Assembly (NCBI RefSeq): GCF_005938745.2
Contig: NZ_VCBX02000001.1
Coordinates: forward strand, 6,626,897-6,690,896
Length of the DNA: 64,000 nt
Source of the DNA: Rhodococcus sp. KBS0724
GTDB taxonomy: Bacteria; Actinomycetota; Actinomycetes; Mycobacteriales; Mycobacteriaceae
Direction: 5' to 3'
In this document: positions 25,642 through 35,580 of the stretch, in pieces
Layout: every line of letters starts with the position of its first letter
Position numbering within the stretch: the first letter of the stretch is position 1
The notes under the pieces: generated by a model
Databases searched by the model: none
What the model was told of the DNA's origin: nothing
The model's input: the letters and a program-made list of their open reading frames with translations, nothing else
Position numbers and translations under genes: made by a program

Positions 25642-26322
25642 TCAGGTTTCGAGCACCTTGCGCAGACGCGCCTTCTTCCGGTTCTCCCGCACGATCCAGA
25701 CGACATCGGCGTCGTCCGACGCCTCCAGGGAGACGAATGCCGGCAGGGCATTCTCCGGATCCGCTGCGACCGCGACGCTCCAGCAGTATCCGAGCGCCTG
25801 CCGGAGGGTACGTGTGTCGGCTTCACGACGGGCATCAGCCGGCTGGGAGACGATCCACTCGGTAGCGTCTCGGCACACCTGAACGGCCAGCGCAGCGTTG
25901 GCCTTGTCCTTCAGCAACCGCGGCTCGCAGATCCCGGCGGCCGCAGCCCGCAGCGTCAAAGGACGGGTGGAGCGTGCCCACTTCTCGACGATCGCCCGCA
26001 ACAACTCCGGATCCGCGTCGCCAACCGCCTGAACCGCCATCGCGGCAGCTTCACGGGCACGCCACGACGCACTGGTGGTTGCCTCCGTCAGACTGTCGAG
26101 AACACCCTCGTCGCGCGAACGAACGAGAATGAATCCGAGCCCGACGATCCCACAGCAGCGGATGTATTCGTCTTCGGACTTCGCCGCCTGCAGGATGTCG
26201 TCACTGTCGGCTCCGCGCGCGAACTCGAGCATGAGCGCAAGGTTCGCGCGCGGGCCGGGCAATCCTGAACGCTCCTTCAGGTAACTCCACAGTTCATCAC
26301 CATCCAGATCCGCGAACGTCAT
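25642..26322 (-). CDS. HEAT-repeat-like helical protein
   Basis: 226 residues. Ends in the region upstream of the operator and is transcribed in the same direction as the isomerase gene. Repeating helical pairs are visible: SEDEYIRCCGIVGLGFILV, SWRAREAAAMAVQAVGDAD, ELLRAIVEKWARSTRPLTLRAAAAGICEP, with a basic C-terminus KKARLRKVLET. HEAT-like repeats usually bind proteins or DNA. The pattern resembles DNA-alkylation-repair-like or ARM/HEAT proteins, but no catalytic motif is seen. Confidence 0.6.
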   Translation of the reverse strand: MTFADLDGDELWSYLKERSGLPGPRANLALMLEFARGADSDDILQAAKSEDEYIRCCGIVGLGFILVRSRDEGVLDSLTEATTSASWRAREAAAMAVQAVGDADPELLRAIVEKWARSTRPLTLRAAAAGICEPRLLKDKANAALAVQVCRDATEWIVSQPADARREADTRTLRQALGYCWSVAVAADPENALPAFVSLEASDDADVVWIVRENRKKARLRKVLET

Positions 26323-26385
26323 GGGAGTCCTTTCGTCGGTACACCCAATCCTGTCAGCCCGGATCTACACGCGCAGCATTTCCGA

Positions 26386-27891
26386 TCAGTGAGCAGGCAG
26401 AAGGGGCGTCTCCTGCGCCGCGCCGTCTTCTGCTCCGATCTGGACGATGTTTCGCGGCAGGAAAATAGCTGCAATTGCACCGAGAACTGCTGCTGCAGCA
26501 CCGATCAGGAACGCAATACGCATCCCTTCGTCGGTGTAGAACACAGCACCCTCCATCGCCATCGCAATGTGCGAGTTCAGAACCGTGAAGGCAATGACGG
26601 GAAGCACTGCGGGGAAGATGCTTTGGAAAACGGCGACCATGCTTGCCGTACTTGCCTGCAACTGCGGTGGAACCGCTTCGATAAGCAGGTTCGGAATCGA
26701 CGCGTAACCCATACCCATACCGGCACCGAAGATTCCGGCGAAGATGATGAGCAGCGGCTTGTTGTCGTGAATGGTCGCCGTCAGGGTGAAACCGACTGCC
26801 ATCAGAATCATTCCGATGATCATCAACAGGCGAGGGCGAATATTTCGGCCCACGAGGATGCCGACGATCAAGCCGCCCACCACGACCATACCGCCGATAG
26901 GCGCCTGGAAGATCGCGAATCCCTCTGCTGTGACACCGAATCCGTATCCCAGCCCGAGAACTGCGGGGGTCATCACCATCATCGGCAGCAGAATCGTGAA
27001 TACACCCGAGGCGCCGTAGCAGAATCCTGCTCCGACAGCGGTGAGCATCACCGAACGCTTGCCGAAGTAGCGCAGGTCGATCAGCGGCTCACGGATAGCG
27101 CGCGCGGAGGCAACCCAGGCCACCAGCAGTGCGACACCACCAATCAGATAGGCCAGCGTCGAACCGTTCTTCCACCCCCAGGTCGGACCGAAGCTGACAC
27201 CGACAAGAATTCCTGCGATACCCGATCCCAGGAGCACAGCGCCGATCAAGTCAACCGACGAGCGCAGTCGCACAGCAGATTCCGCCGTCGAAGCAAAGAT
27301 CATTCCGCCGAGAATGACCAAGCCGACAACGAAGAACCAGAAGATGCTACGGAAACCGTGATTATCGATCAACCAACCGGTGAGGAACGGCGCCGGGATA
27401 GCGATCAGTCCCATGCCGGAGGTTGCAATACTGACTGCCAGCGCAACAGTTTTCGGCGGAAACACGTCTCGTATGAGGGAGTAACTCAGGAACAGGCAGG
27501 GCACGAGCAGACCCGTCAGCGAGCGGCCCAGAATCAGGACGGCATAGCTCGGCGCTATCGCCGAGATGAAGGATCCGACGGCCGCACCCGCGACCGCCAG
27601 GAGCAGGATCTTTCGCTTGCCGTACATGTCTGCAAGCTTGCCCAGTAGTGGAGACGCGACCGCGCCCAGTAGCAGGAACGACGTCAGCAGCCAGGCTCCC
27701 TGCGTCGTTTGATAGTGCACCGAAATTGCAGGCAGCGCAGTGGAAATCATCATGTAGCTCACCGCGAGCATTTCGAGCAGCAGAACGATCGACGCCAGCG
27801 AGAACACCAGTCGCGGCGTCCACCGCTCCGGATTCGATGTCGGTTCGGACAGACTGGGAGACGAACCGGAGCTGTGGACATCAGACGCCAT
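26386..27891 (-). CDS. MFS drug/H+ antiporter (14-TM type)
   Basis: 501 residues from the ATG at 27891, which has an AAAGGA ribosome site; the frame stays open to 28068 but the extra 59 residues are not protein-like. About 14 hydrophobic helices; motif LGKLADMYGKRKILL (motif A) after TM2, LGRSLTGLLVPC region and motif C-like GMGLIAIPAPFLTGWLID. DHA2-type exporters commonly export drugs or lipophilic compounds. No regulator is adjacent. Confidence 0.85.
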   Translation of the reverse strand: MASDVHSSGSSPSLSEPTSNPERWTPRLVFSLASIVLLLEMLAVSYMMISTALPAISVHYQTTQGAWLLTSFLLLGAVASPLLGKLADMYGKRKILLLAVAGAAVGSFISAIAPSYAVLILGRSLTGLLVPCLFLSYSLIRDVFPPKTVALAVSIATSGMGLIAIPAPFLTGWLIDNHGFRSIFWFFVVGLVILGGMIFASTAESAVRLRSSVDLIGAVLLGSGIAGILVGVSFGPTWGWKNGSTLAYLIGGVALLVAWVASARAIREPLIDLRYFGKRSVMLTAVGAGFCYGASGVFTILLPMMVMTPAVLGLGYGFGVTAEGFAIFQAPIGGMVVVGGLIVGILVGRNIRPRLLMIIGMILMAVGFTLTATIHDNKPLLIIFAGIFGAGMGMGYASIPNLLIEAVPPQLQASTASMVAVFQSIFPAVLPVIAFTVLNSHIAMAMEGAVFYTDEGMRIAFLIGAAAAVLGAIAAIFLPRNIVQIGAEDGAAQETPLLPAH

Positions 27892-28115
27892 GGCTGGAGA
27901 TCCTTTCGGGAAATCTGCGGATTCGATTGACCCCCTGTCGGATACAACCAACCGGGGGCCTTGCTGGGAAGTGCGGTGAACGACAGCTACCGATCCCGGT
28001 AACGTGTTACCTGCATCACAGCCCTCGCGTCGAACGCGCGCTATGGCATGTTCCGCGGAGCGGGACAATCAGGACAACGACTGGCCAGCAGGCGAAACGA
28101 CCCCCACAGACGACT

Positions 28116-28155
28116 GTGCGCCGTTTCGGTAGCGATAACTACCGAAACGGCGCAC
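28116..28155. terminator. Strong hairpin downstream of leuS
   Basis: GTGCGCCGTTTCGGTAG (28116-28132), six-base loop, then its exact complement (28139-28155): a perfect 17-bp stem. It lies 14 bp past the leuS stop. A second small hairpin GGCGC-GAA-GCGCC sits between. There is no T-run on the leuS strand, which is common for actinobacterial terminators. Position fits termination of leuS and possibly insulation of the upstream side of the MFS gene. Confidence 0.8.
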
Positions 28156-28168
28156 GGGCGCGAAGCGC

Positions 28169-31015
28169 CTACAGAACGATATTCACCATCTTGCCCGGCA
28201 CGACGATCACCTTGCGGGGAGCGTTGCCCTCGAGCAGAGCAACAATCTTCTCGTCAGCCAGCGCGATCTCCTCGACGGCCTTGCGATCCGCGTCGGCCGG
28301 AACGCTGATACGACTACGCACCTTGCCGTTGACCTGGATCGGGTACTCGACGGTGTCTTCTACGAGCCACTTCTCCTCGACGGCCGGGAAGGGTCCATGT
28401 GCAAGCGATTCCGTATGACCCAGGCGAGACCACAGTTCCTCCGAGAGGTGCGGAGCCAGGGGAGCGAGCATCAGCACCAGCGGTTCGACGGCGGAGCGCG
28501 GAGCGCCACCGGGGAAGGCCTTGGTGAGGTGGTTGTTGTACTCGATCAGCTTGGCGGCCGCCGTGTTGTCGCGCAGCGCGGTGTAATCCTCGCTGACACC
28601 GGCGATTGCCTTGTTGAGGGCACGAAGCGTCTCTTCACCCGGAGCCTCGTCGGTGACACGGGGCTCGCCCGACTCCTCGTCGATGACAACGCGCCACACG
28701 CGCTGCAGGAATCGCGAAGCACCGACAACGTCCTTGGTCGCCCAGGGACGCGAGGTGTCCAGCGGACCCATCGACATCTCGTAGACGCGGAGGGTGTCTG
28801 CACCGAATTCGGCGCAAATCTCGTCCGGCGCAACGGCATTCTTCAGGCTCTTGCCCATCTTGCCGTACTCACGGTTGACCTCGGCGCCATCGTAGAAGTA
28901 CTTGCCGTCCCGCTCGACAACCTCTTCGGCGGGCACGTAGACGCCGCGGGCATCGGTGTACGCAAATGCCTGGATGTAGCCCTGGTTGTAGAGGCGACGG
29001 TACGGCTCGCTCGAGGACACGTAGCCCAGGTCGAAGAGCACCTTGTGCCAGAACCGCGAGTACAGCAGGTGCAGCACTGCGTGCTCGACGCCGCCGACGT
29101 ACAGGTCGACTCCACCGGGGTCATTGGGGCCGTGCAGCTCCGGACGCGGGCCGGTCCAGTAGGCCTCGTTCTGCGGATCACAGAACGTGTCCTGGTTGGT
29201 GGGGTCGATGTAGCGCAGCTGGTACCACGAGCTGCCGGCCCACTGCGGCATGACGTTGGTGTCGCGGTGGTAGGTCTGCAGGCCGTCGCCGAGGTCGAGT
29301 TCGACGTTGACCCAGTCGGTTGCCTTGTTGAGCGGGGGAGAGGGCTCGGAGTTGGCGTCGTCCGGATCGAAGGACACGGGTGCGTAATCCTCGACCTCCG
29401 GAAGAACCACGGGCAGAGCCGAATCCGGCAGTGCATGCGCGTTTCCGGCAGCGTCGTACACGATCGGGAAAGGCTCGCCCCAGTAACGCTGACGCGCGAA
29501 GAGCCAGTCGCGCAGCTTGTACTGGATGGTGCCCTTGCCGTGGCCGGACTCCTCGAGCTTGCTGATGACGGTGGCCTTGGCCTCCGCCACGTCCAGACCG
29601 TCGAGGTAGTCGGAGTTCACCAGTGCGCCGTCGCCGGAGTATGCGGCCTCCGAAACATTGCCGCCGGCAATAACTTCGACGATATCGAGGCCGAAGGCGT
29701 TGGCGAACTCCCAGTCACGGTGATCGTGTCCCGGAACTGCCATGATCGCGCCGGTGCCGTAGCCGGTCAGAACGTAGTCGGCGATGAAAACCGGGACCTT
29801 GTGGCCGTTGACGGGGTTGATCGCGTAGGAGCCGAGGAAGACACCGGTCTTCTCCTTGTTCTCCTGACGCTCGAGATCCGTCTTCGCAGCGATCGACTTA
29901 CGGTATGCCGCAACAGCTTCCGCAGGAGTGGTGGCGCCGCCAGTCCAGCGCGCGTCGACGCCTTCGGGCCATTCGTCGGCAACAAGTTTGTCGACCAGAT
30001 CATGCTCGGGAGCCAGCGTCACGTAAGTGGCACCGAACAGCGTGTCCGGGCGCGTCGTGAACACGTCGATGCCGTAGTCGCCGGCCGCAAAGGTAACCTC
30101 GGCGCCGTACGAGCGGCCGATCCAGTTGCGCTGCATGGCCTTGACCTTGTCTGGCCAATCCAGGTACTCGAGGTCGTCGACCAGGCGGTCGGAGTACGCG
30201 GTGATGCGCATCATCCACTGCTTGAGGTGCTTGCGGAAGACGGGGAAGTTGCCGCGATCACTACGACCGTCGGCGGTAACCTCTTCGTTGGCCAGCACGG
30301 TACCCAGGCCGGGACACCAGTTGACCATCGAATCAGACTGGTACACAAGGCGGTACGAGTCCACAATCTTGGCCTTCTCGGCGACGTCCAGCGAAGCCCA
30401 GTCGCGGCCGTCCTCGACCGCGCGCTCGCCGGACTCGAACTCGGCTTCCAGCTCGGAGATACGACGTGCCTTGCCCGCTGCCTTGTCGTACCACGCGCCA
30501 TGGATCTGCAGGAAGATCCACTGCGTCCAGTGGTAGAAGTCGACGTCCGTCGTCGCCAAGCTACGACGCTCGTCGTGGCCCAGGCCCAGGCGTCGGAGCT
30601 GACGCTTCATGTTGGCGATGTTCGCCTCGGTGGTCGTGCGCGGGTGGGTTCCCGTCTGCACGGCGTACTGCTCGGCCGGCAGACCGAAGGCGTCGTAGCC
30701 GAGGGTGTGCAGCACGTTGTGGCCGTGCATGCGATGGAAGCGCGCAAAGACGTCGGTGGCGATGTAGCCGAGCGGGTGGCCGACATGCAGACCCGAACCC
30801 GAGGGGTACGGGAACATGTCCTGAACGAAGAGCTTGTCGGCGGGCACGCCGTCGGGGGAGGACAGCGGACCGACCGGATTGGGCGCGTTGAACGTGCCCT
30901 CCTCGCTCCAGCGGTCCTGCCAGCGCTGCTCGATCTGGCCGGCAAGCTCCGCGGTGTAGCGGTGCTGCGGGGTGGCGTCGACTGGTGAATCGGGGGACTG
31001 CGGAGACTCGGTCAC
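28169..31015 (-). CDS. leuS: Leucyl-tRNA synthetase
   Basis: 948 residues, GTG start at 31015. Class I synthetase with HIGH-type motif [15 protein letters not shown] around residue 78, a CP1 editing domain in the middle ([19 protein letters not shown]), and the KMSKS-type motif [10 protein letters not shown] around residue 720, followed by the anticodon-binding domain. Ends [14 protein letters not shown], as in other bacterial LeuRS. Full length. It charges tRNA-Leu in the cytoplasm. Confidence 0.97.
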   Translation of the reverse strand: MTESPQSPDSPVDATPQHRYTAELAGQIEQRWQDRWSEEGTFNAPNPVGPLSSPDGVPADKLFVQDMFPYPSGSGLHVGHPLGYIATDVFARFHRMHGHNVLHTLGYDAFGLPAEQYAVQTGTHPRTTTEANIANMKRQLRRLGLGHDERRSLATTDVDFYHWTQWIFLQIHGAWYDKAAGKARRISELEAEFESGERAVEDGRDWASLDVAEKAKIVDSYRLVYQSDSMVNWCPGLGTVLANEEVTADGRSDRGNFPVFRKHLKQWMMRITAYSDRLVDDLEYLDWPDKVKAMQRNWIGRSYGAEVTFAAGDYGIDVFTTRPDTLFGATYVTLAPEHDLVDKLVADEWPEGVDARWTGGATTPAEAVAAYRKSIAAKTDLERQENKEKTGVFLGSYAINPVNGHKVPVFIADYVLTGYGTGAIMAVPGHDHRDWEFANAFGLDIVEVIAGGNVSEAAYSGDGALVNSDYLDGLDVAEAKATVISKLEESGHGKGTIQYKLRDWLFARQRYWGEPFPIVYDAAGNAHALPDSALPVVLPEVEDYAPVSFDPDDANSEPSPPLNKATDWVNVELDLGDGLQTYHRDTNVMPQWAGSSWYQLRYIDPTNQDTFCDPQNEAYWTGPRPELHGPNDPGGVDLYVGGVEHAVLHLLYSRFWHKVLFDLGYVSSSEPYRRLYNQGYIQAFAYTDARGVYVPAEEVVERDGKYFYDGAEVNREYGKMGKSLKNAVAPDEICAEFGADTLRVYEMSMGPLDTSRPWATKDVVGASRFLQRVWRVVIDEESGEPRVTDEAPGEETLRALNKAIAGVSEDYTALRDNTAAAKLIEYNNHLTKAFPGGAPRSAVEPLVLMLAPLAPHLSEELWSRLGHTESLAHGPFPAVEEKWLVEDTVEYPIQVNGKVRSRISVPADADRKAVEEIALADEKIVALLEGNAPRKVIVVPGKMVNIVL

Positions 31016-31117
31016 TGTGGTCGCTATCTACTTGGCTGCCGTTGAATACCGTTAACCAGGGTAGAGCCTGCGCCACCCGGGCATACCATCAACTCCACTC
31101 GCGCCTATCCTGTATGG

Positions 31118-31612
31118 GTGATCGTTGTTGCTGTAGTGCTGTTCGTGCTCGCTCTTGCCGTTGGCGGAGTCGCTGTTGCCGGACTGATCGGCAAGCTTCC
31201 GCGTAACCGCTGGGCGGGTATCCGGACCCCGGATACGTTGCGAAGCGAAGAATCGTTTGCGCTAGCCAACAAGGTGGCAGGCCCGACGATGGCCGCTGCG
31301 GCCGGCCTCCTCGTCCTCGGCGGAATCGCCGCACTGACGATGAGCACCGCCATGGGCCTCGGCATCGCTCTCGTCGCCGTGGTGGGCGCAGTGTTCACCG
31401 CTGGCTTCGGCGGCAGTATCGGAGCCCGCGCGGCGGCAGCCCTGCCCGAGCAGAGTGGTTGCGGCAACGACTGCAATTGCGGCCACACCGAAGAACCTGC
31501 CCGAGCAGAACCTGCCGCGGAAACCCCCGAAGCCAAGGCAAATGCGGCCGACTGCGGCACCGGTTCCTGCGGTGCCTGCGCGCTCAAGGATGCTTGCCAG
31601 CCCGCTCATTGA
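31118..31612 (+). CDS. SdpI-like membrane protein with Cys-rich tail
   Basis: 164 residues, GTG start. Three membrane helices and the SdpI-type motif KLPRNRWAGIRTPDTLRSEESFALANKVAGP in the first loop. The C-terminal ~55 residues are hydrophilic with seven Cys (SGCGNDCNCGH, DCGTGSCGACALKDACQ), perhaps a metal or redox site. SdpI homologues protect Bacillus from the SdpC toxin; most actinobacterial relatives are uncharacterised. Stop codon overlaps a parS-like sequence. Confidence 0.78.
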   Translation: MIVVAVVLFVLALAVGGVAVAGLIGKLPRNRWAGIRTPDTLRSEESFALANKVAGPTMAAAAGLLVLGGIAALTMSTAMGLGIALVAVVGAVFTAGFGGSIGARAAAALPEQSGCGNDCNCGHTEEPARAEPAAETPEAKANAADCGTGSCGACALKDACQPAH

Positions 31613-31625
31613 TTCACGTGAAACA
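31610..31625. other. parS-like site at a gene start
   Basis: TGATTCACGTGAAACA differs from the parS consensus TGTTTCACGTGAAACA at one position. It covers the stop of the SdpI-like gene and the GTG start of the next gene. It lies about 27 kb from the parAB genes. Confidence 0.6.
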
Positions 31626-32574
31626 TCGTGTAATTGATCCAGCCGGAGCAGTCTTCGGCCTCCTGATCCCCGTGTTGTGCGCGCTCGGCGGCGTCGTACT
31701 CACACAACTGTGGGAACCCCGCCTCCCCGACAAGATCGCCACACACTGGTCCATGACATCCGCCGACGGCTTTGCGGCACCCATGACCAGCGCGTGGACG
31801 ATGGCACTTCTGACGATTCTTTTCGGCGGTGGACTCTCGGCAATCGCAGCTCTTGCGCCCGCGACCCTGATGATGCGGCGATTCATGATCGTGGTCGGCC
31901 TGATCGTGGTGGGGATAATCGCCGGCGGTCAGATCGCTGCACTGCACGCTCAACTGGATGTCGTCGACCCGTCGTCCGTTCCCGCTCCCATCGGAGCTCT
32001 CGCGGCCGGAGCGCTCGGTGGATGCGTCGTCGGTCTGCTCGGAGCGTCGTTGCTACGCGACTATCGCCCGCGCACTACAGCAACCGAAGTTCCGAACCGC
32101 GCCTTGCCCCGCGGCAACGCGCCACTGCCGATCACCGACGACGTCGGGTTCTCCACCAAGGGTTCGGTCATCTTCGGGCTGATCATGGTCGCTCCCGGAA
32201 TCATCCTCGGACTGCTCAGCTCGACCTGGTTCTCGGCGCTGTTCCTCGTGCTTGCCGTGTTCTGCGTGACCCTCGTTCGCTTCCGCGTTGTTGTCGACAC
32301 CACCGAGATCACGGTATTCAACATGGGCATGCCTGCCATGACCTACGGCGTCGACGAGGTTGTCGGAGCCAAGGTCGCGGAGATCAAACCATTTGCGGAT
32401 TTCGGCGGCTGGGGACTCAAGAGCAAAGGCCGTCGCAACTACGGCATTGTCACTCGCACCGGCCCCGCCGTCGTCATTACTTTTGCGGGCGGCGACAAGC
32501 TCACCATCACCACCCCGAAGGCCGACGACATCGCCGGCGCATTGAACAGCCTCGCCGACGCCCTGCGCAGTTAG
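31618..32574 (+). CDS. DUF1648-domain membrane protein
   Basis: 318 residues if started at the GTG at 31618; an in-frame TTG is available slightly upstream. First helix VFGLLIPVLCALGGVVLTQLW, then the DUF1648 motif LPDKIATHWSMTSADGFAAPMT, then four more helices, and a C-terminal soluble domain (residues ~225-318) with YGVDEVVGAKVAEIKPF. DUF1648 is the N-terminal module of SdpI proteins. With the preceding gene it looks like an SdpI system split into two proteins. The start codon lies inside a parS-like sequence. Confidence 0.72.
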   Translation: MKHRVIDPAGAVFGLLIPVLCALGGVVLTQLWEPRLPDKIATHWSMTSADGFAAPMTSAWTMALLTILFGGGLSAIAALAPATLMMRRFMIVVGLIVVGIIAGGQIAALHAQLDVVDPSSVPAPIGALAAGALGGCVVGLLGASLLRDYRPRTTATEVPNRALPRGNAPLPITDDVGFSTKGSVIFGLIMVAPGIILGLLSSTWFSALFLVLAVFCVTLVRFRVVVDTTEITVFNMGMPAMTYGVDEVVGAKVAEIKPFADFGGWGLKSKGRRNYGIVTRTGPAVVITFAGGDKLTITTPKADDIAGALNSLADALRS

Positions 32575-32590
32575 ACGCCCTGCGCAGTTA
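32557..32590. repeat. 17-bp tandem duplication over a stop codon
   Basis: GACGCCCTGCGCAGTTA occurs at 32557-32573 and again at 32574-32590. The first copy encodes the last residues of the DUF1648 protein and its stop; the second copy ends the convergent regulator gene, whose stop (32588-32590) lies inside it. Confidence 0.85.
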
Positions 32591-33274
32591 ATCGACCGCG
32601 CTCGACCCGATCGCTTCCTTCGTCTTCTCGAGATAACCACACGCGGCACTGCGGGCTCGGTCGACGTCTCGGTCCGCGATGGCTGCCGCGACACCGCGGT
32701 GATGCAGCGAGGTCAATGACGGCGGGTGCACACCCTCCGTCACGTCGTAGGTAGCTCGAACGGTTTCGAGGATGCCGGCAAACAAGTCCTTCAGAACGGG
32801 ATTGTGTGCGGCCTCCACAATCGCGATGTGGAAGCCGAGGTCGACCTCGACAAAATCGTCCCCGGCGAGGTCTCGTTTCTCCGCCAGCTCACGCAGGATC
32901 CGGACGTCCTCATCCGTTCGCCGTTCACACGCCAATCGGACCGCCTCCATCTCGAGCGCTCGACGCACCTCGAAGACGTACTTCATTTCCTCGACCGCGG
33001 CGTGCCGGCCCAACAGTCCGCCGATATCCGTACGCGCGCGGACAAAAGTGCCCGATCCCCGCCGGATCTCGAGAACGCCGGTGGATGTCAGAGTCTTGAT
33101 TGCCTCACGGACAGTGTTTCGCCCGACCCCCAGGACACTCATCAGTTCCGGCTCCGTCGGGATTCGATTGCCGACGGTCCACGAACCGTCCGCGATCTGC
33201 GCACGCATCCACTCGAGGGATTGTTCGTACGCGGATTCTTTACGAACCACAGTTTCCTTGCGAACCACAGTCAT
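32588..33274 (-). CDS. GntR-family regulator, FadR/FCD subfamily
   Basis: 228 residues. Residues ~15-80 are the winged helix (RIPTEPELMSVLGVGRNTVREAIKTLTSTGVLEIRRGSGTFV). Residues ~95-220 are the FCD ligand-binding domain with metal ligands in FHIAIVEAAHN and HHRGVAAAI. The N-terminus has a recent 18-bp duplication giving TVVRKETVVRKES. It is divergent from an MFS gene and probably controls it and the SBF transporter behind it in response to an organic acid (inference). Confidence 0.85.
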   Translation of the reverse strand: MTVVRKETVVRKESAYEQSLEWMRAQIADGSWTVGNRIPTEPELMSVLGVGRNTVREAIKTLTSTGVLEIRRGSGTFVRARTDIGGLLGRHAAVEEMKYVFEVRRALEMEAVRLACERRTDEDVRILRELAEKRDLAGDDFVEVDLGFHIAIVEAAHNPVLKDLFAGILETVRATYDVTEGVHPPSLTSLHHRGVAAAIADRDVDRARSAACGYLEKTKEAIGSSAVD

Positions 33275-33352
33275 CTGTCCATCCTCACAGCATTCGCGCC
33301 GTTCGTTCTACTCCCCTAGGATACGTAGGACGACCCATGTATTTTCAGGACG

Positions 33353-34594
33353 ATGCTCATATCCGAGGAGGGGCTTCCCACGTCCACGACAGCACCCACC
33401 GCGCCCACTGCCACCCGTCGGACCAACCGGCACTTCTACGGTGTCGGCTACGTCCTCACCGTGATCCTGCTCGGCGCGAATATGCCCACCTCCGTCTACG
33501 GGCTCTACCGCAGCGAGTTCGGATTCACGCCCACAATCCAGACGCTCATCTACGGCGTCTACGTCGCGGGGTTGGTTCCGGCGCTACTGTTCTTCGGTCC
33601 ACTCTCCGACTTTCTCGGCCGACGCGCCGTGCTCCTGATGTCCCTGGCTTTGAGCGTCGTCGGAACCCTTGTTCTCGCCTTTGCCGACGCCACCGTCTGG
33701 CTCTTTCTCGGCCGGATCGCACAAGGAATTGCGGTGGGCGCGGTCAGCGCGGCGGGCAGTGCGGCTCTCGTGGAACAGGAACCGGCGTTCGATCACCGGC
33801 GCGCGGCCCTCGTCTCCACCGTGACGGGTGCGCTCGGCGGCGCACTGGGACCCCTCGTCTCCGGCGCAATCGCGCAATACCTACCCCAACCACTGCGCCT
33901 GCCGTACCTGATTTTCCTGGTCGCGTTTGTTCCCGCCCTGATCGTTCTGTTGCTGCTGCCGCGCGGCACCAGGACCGCTCGTCCGAAGAGCCTGTTCCAG
34001 ATTCCCCGCGTTCCCGCGGTCATCTCGAGCACGTTCTGGCTCAGTTCACTTGCGGTCGCGCTCTCATGGGGAGCGGTTGGCCTGTTTCAATCCGTCGTCC
34101 CGTCCTGGATGACCAGCCTGCTCGGCATCAACAACCTTCTGCTGGCCGGCGGCGCCGCCGCACTCGTCATGATCTGCTCCGTGATCGCTCAACTCGGCGG
34201 AAGCAGGATGGACCCCCTGGCGTCCACCATTGTCGGTCTCGGCATTCTTGCGCTCGGGATGATCGGACTGCTTGTCGTCGATATCCTTCCGAGCCTCGCG
34301 CTGCTGAGTGTTGTGACCGTGGTGGTCGGCGCCGGGCACGGATTGGTTTTTGCCGGCGGAATGAAACGAGTCAACGCCGCGGCGCGAGCACACGCCCGCG
34401 AAAGCCACGGCGCGATCCTCGCTGCGTTCTTCACCGTCAGTTACGCGGGCCTGGCGATACCGTCCATTCTCGCGGGCATCGCCATCACCATCCAGGGAAT
34501 GCAGACCGCGATCATCGAACTGTCGATCATCGGAGCACTCCTGTGCCTGGTCATGATGATCGTCAACGCCCGCGCAGCCCGTCGTTATCCTTAG
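33353..34594 (+). CDS. MFS transporter
   Basis: 413 residues, 12 predicted helices. Motif A FFGPLSDFLGRRAVLL after TM2 and ARTARPKSLFQIP in the central loop. Start at 33353 follows a weak AGGACG. Sugar- or acid-export type cannot be told. It is followed after 4 bp by the SBF-like symporter gene, and a GntR/FadR-type regulator is divergent, so the three are likely one unit. Confidence 0.82.
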   Translation: MLISEEGLPTSTTAPTAPTATRRTNRHFYGVGYVLTVILLGANMPTSVYGLYRSEFGFTPTIQTLIYGVYVAGLVPALLFFGPLSDFLGRRAVLLMSLALSVVGTLVLAFADATVWLFLGRIAQGIAVGAVSAAGSAALVEQEPAFDHRRAALVSTVTGALGGALGPLVSGAIAQYLPQPLRLPYLIFLVAFVPALIVLLLLPRGTRTARPKSLFQIPRVPAVISSTFWLSSLAVALSWGAVGLFQSVVPSWMTSLLGINNLLLAGGAAALVMICSVIAQLGGSRMDPLASTIVGLGILALGMIGLLVVDILPSLALLSVVTVVVGAGHGLVFAGGMKRVNAAARAHARESHGAILAAFFTVSYAGLAIPSILAGIAITIQGMQTAIIELSIIGALLCLVMMIVNARAARRYP

Positions 34595-34598
34595 CCCT

Positions 34599-35579
34599 GT
34601 GAAGTTTCTGAACAGGTTCTACATCGACGGCTTCATCCTCGGCATCATCATCGCCGCAGTGCTCGGAAGTGTGTTCCCGGTATCGGGCACAGCGCAGACC
34701 GTGCTCGACTGGGCTACCAAGATCGCGATTGGCTTCCTGTTCCTGCTGTACGGCGCCCGCCTCTCGCCGCAGGAAGCGTGGAAAGGCGTCAAACACTGGC
34801 GGCTGCACAGCGTCGTGCTGGCGTCGACGTTTGTCCTGTTCCCGCTGATCGGCCTGGCACTGCGAATCCTGTCGCCGACCCTGATCAGCGACGAGCTGTA
34901 CACCGGCATCCTCTATATGTGCCTGGTTCCGTCGACAGTTCAGTCATCGATCGCCTTCACCTCGATTGCCAAGGGAAACGTTGCGGGCGCGATTGTCAGT
35001 GCGTCGTTCTCCAACCTGATCGGCGTCTTCATCACACCGCTCCTAGTGGTCCTGCTGATGAACACCACGGGCGAGGCAACCGTCGATTTCTCGTCTATCC
35101 TCGACATCGTCGTACAGCTGTTGGTCCCCTTCATCGTCGGTCAGCTGATCCGGCCACTGGTTATCGGCTGGCTTCAAAAGTATGCAGAGCCAACAAAGTT
35201 CGTCGACCGCGGTTCCATACTCCTTGTTGTGTTTGCCGCCTTCAGCGAGAGCATGAACGAGGGCATCTGGAGCACCATCACGATCTGGCAGATCGTGATC
35301 CTGATGGTGGTGTGCTGCGTGATCCTGGCGGTAGTGCTCGCGGTAACAACGTTCGCGGGGCGCAGGCTCGGCTTCGACCTACCCGATCAGATCGTCATCA
35401 TCTTCTGCGGATCGAAGAAATCCCTGGCGACGGGTCTACCGATGGCCGCTGTCCTGTTCGCGGGCCAACCCGTCGGCCTGATCGTGTTGCCGCTGATGAT
35501 CTTCCATCAAATCCAGCTGATCGTATGCGCCGCGCTGGCGCAACGCTTCGCGAACCGTGATCCGATCAGTATCGGCTAG
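34599..35579 (+). CDS. Bile acid:sodium symporter (SBF-like) family protein
   Basis: 326 residues, GTG start, ten hydrophobic helices. SBF-like features: FLFLLYGARLSPQEAW, VPSTVQSSIAFTSIAKGN in the first crossover region and FCGSKKSLATGLPMA in the second, matching the two discontinuous Na+ and substrate helices of this fold. Members take up organic anions by sodium symport. Co-transcribed with the MFS gene. Confidence 0.85.
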   Translation: MKFLNRFYIDGFILGIIIAAVLGSVFPVSGTAQTVLDWATKIAIGFLFLLYGARLSPQEAWKGVKHWRLHSVVLASTFVLFPLIGLALRILSPTLISDELYTGILYMCLVPSTVQSSIAFTSIAKGNVAGAIVSASFSNLIGVFITPLLVVLLMNTTGEATVDFSSILDIVVQLLVPFIVGQLIRPLVIGWLQKYAEPTKFVDRGSILLVVFAAFSESMNEGIWSTITIWQIVILMVVCCVILAVVLAVTTFAGRRLGFDLPDQIVIIFCGSKKSLATGLPMAAVLFAGQPVGLIVLPLMIFHQIQLIVCAALAQRFANRDPISIG

Positions 35580-35580
35580 A

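Noticed and set aside
26389..27648. 419-residue plus-strand open frame rich in His, Gln and Asp
   Set aside because: Antisense shadow of the MFS gene.
27892..28068. 59-residue N-terminal extension of the MFS protein
   Set aside because: Hydrophilic, non-conserved-looking and without a ribosome site; the ATG at 27891 has AAAGGA upstream.
28397..30988. 863-residue plus-strand open frame
   Set aside because: Antisense shadow of leuS, with no domain similarity.
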